From positions 1 through 26,818 of the IMG/VR virus record IMGVR_UViG_3300045967_000011: DNA of 26,818 nt; one strand, written 5' to 3'. The position numbers were made by a program, and so were the translations under genes. The notes beneath the pieces were generated by a model. It had not been told where the DNA came from and did not search any database. It worked only from the letters and a program-made list of their open reading frames with translations. Positions 23,409-26,818 of the stretch are shown here, one piece after another. Positions within the stretch are counted from its first letter, which is position 1; every line of letters begins with the position of its first letter. Source of the DNA: a virus.

Positions 23409-23544
23409 ACTTGTAGCCAATAACTACGTCGATCTGCTCTAGCAACTCAGCTATAGCTTCACGATGACGCTGTTCCTCTTGAGCGACCGCTTCAAGCAGT
23501 TCACTCAAATTCTTCTGCGATTTAGCTGGTCTTCCGCGTGGCAT
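23398..23544 (-). CDS. 48-aa protein with AT-hook-like start and coiled coil
   Basis: The start at 23544 is fixed by AAGGAG 6 bases upstream; the frame upstream of it is not needed. It begins MPRGRPAKSQKNLSELLEAV: PRGRP is the core of an AT-hook, which binds the minor groove of AT-rich DNA. The rest is a Glu/Gln-rich helix (AQEEQRHREAIAELLEQIDV). It may dimerise and bind DNA. As a small DNA-binding early protein it is one candidate, among others, for binding the AT-rich palindromes. It overlaps the upstream gene by 23 bases. Confidence 0.65.
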   Translation of the reverse strand: MPRGRPAKSQKNLSELLEAVAQEEQRHREAIAELLEQIDVVIGYKFEP

Positions 23545-23962
23545 CTTGCTCTCCTTCAGTGCTACCGCCATTCTGCGGTAAGCGTTGTAGCAGGTTTTCA
23601 AGTTTAGCTACATCAGTGCTACTAACCTGCGGAGTTAGCACTGCTGTAGGACGATATGCAGCACGTTTAGCTTCCTCAATGGTGCTGCTTATGAGCGTTT
23701 GAATGTTGTTCAGGCGTGCTGTTAGCTCCGTACAGTAGCGCATGTAGTGATCACGCTCGACGGTGGCGGTCGCCAGCCTGCCTTCGAGTTGATTAGTGCG
23801 CTCGCGGAACAGAGCAAGTTCTGTCATCATGCGGTCGTTGTTGCGTAGTAGCTCATCACGCTGAACGACTATAGCATGTATAGCCTCAACGCCACGTGCT
23901 GCTGTTTCGTGCAGCGCATCAGCTACAGGTGTACTGTTGGCTTTACCGTTGGGTACGTTCAT
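23522..23962 (-). CDS. 146-aa coiled-coil protein
   Basis: ATG at 23962, with GGGGAG 8 bases upstream. Residues about 20-100 form a long coiled coil (QRDELLRNNDRMMTELALFR, then ERTNQLEGRLATATVERDHY). The C-terminus is Ser/Thr/Gly/Gln-rich. No enzyme motif. Overlaps of 20 and 23 bases with its neighbours show tight operon packing. The function is unknown. Confidence 0.7.
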   Translation of the reverse strand: MNVPNGKANSTPVADALHETAARGVEAIHAIVVQRDELLRNNDRMMTELALFRERTNQLEGRLATATVERDHYMRYCTELTARLNNIQTLISSTIEEAKRAAYRPTAVLTPQVSSTDVAKLENLLQRLPQNGGSTEGEQDATRKTS

Positions 23963-24212
23963 ATGTAATGCTCCCCTTTGTCGGTGGTCTGATCATCAAC
24001 TCACGCACTTCTGTCTCACTACGAAAGTGTTGCATGCACTTACCATCAGCGAATAGCTGCAAGTATGTGCCGCGCCACTCACTACTAGGGCCATTGCGTG
24101 AATTGGTAGCAGTCCACGCCTCCCATGATTGCGAGTATACACTGTATACCAGCATATGAAGGCGTGTGCCGGGATGCAGCCACACCTTGTCTTCATTCAG
24201 GCGATGTGTCAT
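23943..24212 (-). CDS. 89-aa protein, function unknown
   Basis: The start at 24212 (MTHRLNEDKVWLHPGTRLHM) has GGTGAG 5 bases upstream; a GTG two codons earlier is possible. The sequence is beta-rich and Trp/Tyr-rich in the middle (MLVYSVYSQSWEAWTATNSR). No family is recognised. It contains the most symmetric copy of the palindrome (24135-24149). It overlaps both neighbours by about 20 bases. Confidence 0.65.
   Translation of the reverse strand: MTHRLNEDKVWLHPGTRLHMLVYSVYSQSWEAWTATNSRNGPSSEWRGTYLQLFADGKCMQHFRSETEVRELMIRPPTKGSITYERTQR
24135..24149. promoter_or_regulatory. Dispersed palindrome GTATACACTGTATAC (operator candidate)
   Basis: A perfect 15-bp dyad with one central base, the most symmetric copy in the window. 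It lies within the 89-aa coding sequence, not in a gap. Confidence 0.65.
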
Positions 24213-24426
24213 CGTCACTCACCACTATTGTAACACGTGTCACTAACTCGTCTGCATCACCAAACATGTCAGCAGGTATGTTGGTGCGTACATAGACTTT
24301 CTCACCACATGAGCCGTGAGTGAGTGCCATCTTCTCCCAATACTCAGGAGCGCTACTAGAGAACAACTCGCCGGGGAGTAAATCACGTGCGCGGACACGT
24401 TCTGCTTTGATGACTACGTTTCTCAT
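24193..24426 (-). CDS. 77-aa small phage protein
   Basis: The start at 24426 (MRNVVIKAERVRARDLLPGE) overlaps the previous stop as ATGA with AAGGA upstream; the longer frame to 24495 is rejected. RARDLLPGELFS is a motif often seen at the start of small phage regulatory or beta-strand proteins, followed by KVYVRTNIPADMFGDADELV and an acidic end. The function is unknown. Confidence 0.7.
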   Translation of the reverse strand: MRNVVIKAERVRARDLLPGELFSSSAPEYWEKMALTHGSCGEKVYVRTNIPADMFGDADELVTRVTIVVSDDDTSPE

Positions 24427-25367
24427 TTGGTTACGTCCTTCTCTGTGAACATCACACCTAGTGCAGGGTCGCCACGATAATGCGGCTCGATCCACACGGT
24501 GTATGGTGGATCGTGTTCATCATAGTGTCGGAAGTGACCCATGACTTTGTGATAGCGGCGATGTTGTTTAGCTGCTTCACTCTCTGTGTCTAGTAATGTT
24601 TCACCTTCGCTGATCTGTGGTCTTATCTTGCTAGGCACGTAGCGCGTTGCAGGTGTGAGTACACGCATGCGTATACGCCTGTATTCAAGCAACGGAGGCT
24701 TGTTAGACTTCTTACGTGCAGCTTGCTTCTTCGGATGCCACTCTACACGCTCTTCTTTGTATATCTTAGGCTGCGTGACTAGAAAGATACCGAAGATAAG
24801 CTCGCTCACTATGCTGCCTAGTTCGTCGATGGCACCAGCATAGTCACGCATGTTCTCACGTATGTTGAATGCATACTCAACATCAAACTGCAGTGCACTA
24901 CGACCTTTGAACCGTTCGCTGTTAACGAGTGGAGGCCAACGATCGAAGTTGCACACATAAGCAATAGTGCTGGCGAACTTGTTGCTATCCTCAATGCCAG
25001 CGACGATGTACATCTTGACAGCACCATCTTGTGTATTGCCAGTACGCTTGATAAGCGCTCCATACATGCCACGTTTGATGTCATCATCTGGAACTACTCC
25101 CATCTTGGTAGAGTACTCAATCCAGAAGCAATCGTATGGCAGCTTTGCAGAGTTGATCATCGAATGGAAGGATAGCTGCTTATTATCCCATAGCGAATAC
25201 AACAACGTCGGAACGTCGTCAGTGAAGACGATGCGTTCCGCGATGTTGTTCAGTACTGCTACGCTACTAAATGGATTGAACTTATCAGGTATGGTTAGGT
25301 GCGCTTCAAGTACTTTGTCGTATCTAGTACGCGCACGTTCGCCATATAGCCACGCTTGCGCTAGCAT
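24423..25367 (-). CDS. 314-aa conserved phage protein, function unknown
   Basis: ATG at 25367, with GTGGGAG 6 bases upstream. The N-terminal and middle parts are mixed alpha/beta. Residues about 205-235 are basic (HPKKQAARKKSNKPP). The C-terminus KVMGHFRHYDEHDPPYTVWI followed by EPHYRGDPALG is the most characteristic part: a GHFR...VWI.PH.RGD pattern known, from memory, from hypothetical proteins of phages and plasmids. No catalytic site can be named. A palindrome copy lies 16 bases before its start codon. It is early in the operon, so host interaction is possible. Confidence 0.72.
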   Translation of the reverse strand: MLAQAWLYGERARTRYDKVLEAHLTIPDKFNPFSSVAVLNNIAERIVFTDDVPTLLYSLWDNKQLSFHSMINSAKLPYDCFWIEYSTKMGVVPDDDIKRGMYGALIKRTGNTQDGAVKMYIVAGIEDSNKFASTIAYVCNFDRWPPLVNSERFKGRSALQFDVEYAFNIRENMRDYAGAIDELGSIVSELIFGIFLVTQPKIYKEERVEWHPKKQAARKKSNKPPLLEYRRIRMRVLTPATRYVPSKIRPQISEGETLLDTESEAAKQHRRYHKVMGHFRHYDEHDPPYTVWIEPHYRGDPALGVMFTEKDVTK

Positions 25368-25383
25368 TGTAGTCTCCCACTAG

Positions 25384-25398
25384 TTATACAGTGTATAA
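25384..25398. promoter_or_regulatory. Dispersed palindrome TTATACAGTGTATAA (operator candidate)
   Basis: Exact core in the 32-bp gap between the DUF932-like gene stop and the 314-aa gene start, 1 base after the stop and 16 bases before the next ATG. Confidence 0.75.
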
Positions 25399-25399
25399 T

Positions 25400-26221
25400 C
25401 TACGCCGCCTTCAACAAATCTTCAGCGCCTTGCCACACAGCCTGATTGATGTTGATGTTGCGATCAACTGCTCGTACATCTTGCAAGCGGCGCACGCTGT
25501 TGCCGCTCGTTTGATAAGAGAAGCCGCCACGAATGACGTTCTCTTGGATGACGTTCATGACTGTATACATGTCATCACTAGCGTCTTCACGGCGACGATG
25601 ATGTAGTATACGCTGACGCATATCAGCAATAAATCCTACGCTGCGATCTTCGCCAAAGCGCGCACGGATGGCGATGTCAGCTAGTGCAATACGCTCACCG
25701 ATGTTTGTCTTGTGATCTTTCATACGCTGGACACGTTCACGCAGTGTGTTGATCGGCTGCTCTATGTCGTCAATCTCAAGCATGATCTGCGCCATCAAGT
25801 CAGGCGCTAGATGCATGAATGATTTGCTATACAACACATCACCAGCAATCATGCCGTTCATGCAGATGAACTTGATGATGCCTAAGCATAGCTTGATGCG
25901 TGAGCTACCATCATGGCTATCAATGACGATCAACTCAGGTGCTTCATCGCGGCTATCATAGGCAGAGTGACGCATACGCACCATCACCTTAGCGTACTTG
26001 TTCTGACCACCTTGCACACTAGATACCTTGAAGCCCTTATTGTGTATGTGGGTCAAGATGTCATAGGTGTTAGTGAATGCGTAACGCTCACTCATCTTCG
26101 GATGCGCTGTAGTTGTGAATAGTGCAGGTGCACGTTCATACATCGCGTCTGCATCAGCAAATAAGCTAGCAGTACGCATTGCATCAACTTCACTCTTGGC
26201 GAATAGATCGCTTTGCAACAT
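25400..26221 (-). CDS. DUF932-like protein
   Basis: 273 aa, ATG with GGAG 8 bases upstream. The sequence YAFTNTYDILTHIHNKGFKV, then VRMRHS, ELIVIDSHDGSSRIKLCLGI and FICMNGMIAGD follows the DUF932 pattern (phage/plasmid-like proteins: ...VINSHDGS...L..G..R.VC.NGL..G). These proteins are common early or accessory genes of phages and plasmids; the biochemical role is unknown. It is the second gene after the strong right-hand promoter, 24 bases after the 68-aa gene. Confidence 0.82.
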   Translation of the reverse strand: MLQSDLFAKSEVDAMRTASLFADADAMYERAPALFTTTAHPKMSERYAFTNTYDILTHIHNKGFKVSSVQGGQNKYAKVMVRMRHSAYDSRDEAPELIVIDSHDGSSRIKLCLGIIKFICMNGMIAGDVLYSKSFMHLAPDLMAQIMLEIDDIEQPINTLRERVQRMKDHKTNIGERIALADIAIRARFGEDRSVGFIADMRQRILHHRRREDASDDMYTVMNVIQENVIRGGFSYQTSGNSVRRLQDVRAVDRNININQAVWQGAEDLLKAA

Positions 26222-26245
26222 GGCTATATCTCCATCTCCTATGTG

Positions 26246-26452
26246 TTACTTAACGTCAACGATCAAGCCCGACTTCATCGTGACTTGACCAAACCACTCG
26301 CGGCCTTTGTGTGTGATATGTGGACGGTTAGCTACTGTAAGCACACCATCATGTCTGTACTCAGGACCGAATACAGATGTTTCAATGTAGCGCAACGGCT
26401 TACCTACATTAGCCTTGCACTCTTTCTTCGTCGCGTAGTTAGCTATCAACAT
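26246..26452 (-). CDS. 68-aa first early gene
   Basis: Three in-frame starts exist. The ATG at 26452 (MLIANYATKKECKANVGKPL) has GGGAG 6 bases upstream and is chosen; the ATG at 26458 would abut the ribosome site and the frame from 26497 would run across the palindrome. A small alpha/beta protein ending GREWFGQVTMKSGLIVDVK. No family is recognised. As the first gene after the strong promoter, it is made first after infection. Confidence 0.7.
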   Translation of the reverse strand: MLIANYATKKECKANVGKPLRYIETSVFGPEYRHDGVLTVANRPHITHKGREWFGQVTMKSGLIVDVK

Positions 26453-26474
26453 GATCATCTCCCACTGATTGATG

Positions 26475-26489
26475 TTATACACTGTATAA
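26475..26489. promoter_or_regulatory. Dispersed palindrome TTATACACTGTATAA (operator candidate)
   Basis: Exact core between the strong early promoter and the first early gene, 22 bases before its start codon and about 60 bases downstream of the likely transcription start. Confidence 0.75.
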
Positions 26490-26507
26490 GACATCACAAG
26501 TCAGCAT

Positions 26508-26537
26508 TAGCCACCACTAGCCACCTTTAGCCGTATC
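26508..26537 (-). repeat. Three 10-bp tandem repeats in the early leader
   Basis: TAGCCACCAC, TAGCCACCTT and TAGCCGTATC follow one another with a 10-bp period. In the transcript they read GGTGGCTA repeats and lie just downstream of the expected start site at about 26550. They could be a protein- or RNA-binding element. Confidence 0.5.
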
Positions 26538-26556
26538 TCCTGTGTGTCCAAGTATT

Positions 26557-26584
26557 ATTATATCACATACAAAATCAGATGCAA
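26557..26584 (-). promoter_or_regulatory. Strong sigma70-like early promoter
   Basis: On the minus strand: -35 TTGCAT (26579-26584), 16-bp spacer, perfect -10 TATAAT (26557-26562). The start site would be near 26550. It drives the early block from the 68-aa gene onward. The block TTGCATCTGAT is shared with the promoter at 19453-19480. Confidence 0.85.
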
Positions 26585-26818
26585 GTCACTAAATATACAT
26601 ATTAACACTTGTGGCAAGCACTAAATCTAGTGGCCCAAGTGGGCTGGCTTGAGTTCTTCGTTTGTTCACTCATGCGAGCGAGCGGGCGAAGCCCGTCTAT
26701 GTGCTGCCGCAGTCTACATGTATACATTGTATAGCACGCACGCGGTGATGACTGAAGCGGCACAGTGAGTGCGTGTGTGCTGTGCGCTTGCGTGAATTTG
26801 CGGGTGTATGAGTGGCGG
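26585..26818. other. Non-coding right end upstream of the early promoter
   Basis: With the leader, the stretch from 26453 to the window edge is about 366 bases without a convincing gene on either strand. It holds an AT-rich segment just upstream of the promoter (26590-26605), a short GC hairpin CGGGC-GAA-GCCCG (26683-26695) with no U-run, one palindrome copy (26720-26734), and GT-rich sequence to the edge. It may be the start of a genome-end or origin region; the window does not show which. Confidence 0.5.
26720..26734. promoter_or_regulatory. Dispersed palindrome GTATACATTGTATAG (operator candidate)
   Basis: Exact core about 136 bases upstream of the early promoter -35 box, in non-coding sequence. 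Confidence 0.68.

Noticed and set aside
24193-24495. Longer N-terminal versions of several minus-strand genes (also 10952, 14859, 19450, 23601, 26497)
   Set aside because: Internal ATGs have clear ribosome sites or ATGA overlaps, whereas the extra residues overlap the upstream gene or a regulatory site.
26683-26695. The CGGGC-GAA-GCCCG hairpin as a terminator
   Set aside because: The stem is short and neither side has a U-run.
1042-26734. The palindromes as LexA/SOS boxes
   Set aside because: They lack the CTGT-N8-ACAG, GTTC-N7-GTTC or CGAAC-N4-GTTCG patterns of known LexA types, and no lexA-like gene is present.
1-26818. A CRISPR array or insertion sequence
   Set aside because: No repeat-spacer pattern, no transposase motif and no IS-type terminal repeats were found.

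Overview
This window is part of the genome of a tailed dsDNA phage with short-tailed (podovirus-like) character. The evidence is tightly packed genes with ATGA/TGATG overlaps, a block of very large ejection-type virion proteins, and a phage replication/recombination module. The layout is two convergent blocks. The plus strand (1-10679) carries the end of a late block, and the minus strand (26.5 kb down to 10671) carries one long early/middle block. The two blocks overlap tail to tail by 9 bases at 10671-10679, with no visible terminator between them.

Plus-strand late block: the 3' end of a gene entering from the left; a secreted 110-aa protein; a 31-aa very basic protein; a 51-aa small phage protein; a 57-aa double-membrane-span protein; a GNAT acetyltransferase; two 340-370-aa internal-virion-like proteins; a 947-aa virion protein with a lytic transglycosylase domain plus an M15-type peptidase domain; and a 1423-aa large ejection/polyvalent-type protein. 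Together these look like the core that is ejected with the DNA and opens the cell wall.

Minus-strand block, in transcription order (right to left): a leader with a sigma70-like promoter; small early genes; a DUF932-like protein; a 314-aa protein; a run of small genes; a GHKL-type ATPase; an isolated PEP-CTERM secreted protein; small genes; an HNH endonuclease; then a recombination/replication set (PD-(D/E)XK Fe-S nuclease, Sak4-like ATPase, DUF669/SSB-like protein, RecD-like SF1B helicase, and a family A DNA polymerase with an N-terminal uracil-DNA-glycosylase-like domain). No RNA polymerase, primase, ligase, integrase or repressor is visible, and capsid, tail and terminase genes lie outside the window.

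Four genome-scale signals stand out. (1) Ten exact copies of a 13-bp palindrome, TATACA-N-TGTATA, nine of them in the minus-strand block and mostly in the 15-40-bp gaps before start codons, look like a dispersed operator/stoperator array. (2) A near-identical promoter (TTGCATCTGAT ... TATAAT, 16-bp spacer) occurs twice. (3) GANTC and CCWGG both appear to be completely absent, and codon choice is visibly bent to avoid them (Asp/Glu-Ser always with AGY, Pro-Gly always CCC-GG or CCG-GG). (4) A phage gene encodes a protein with an exosortase-type PEP-CTERM sorting tail, which requires a host with that sorting system. GANTC avoidance (the CcrM motif) together with PEP-CTERM suggests a proteobacterial host, perhaps alphaproteobacterial; this is inference.
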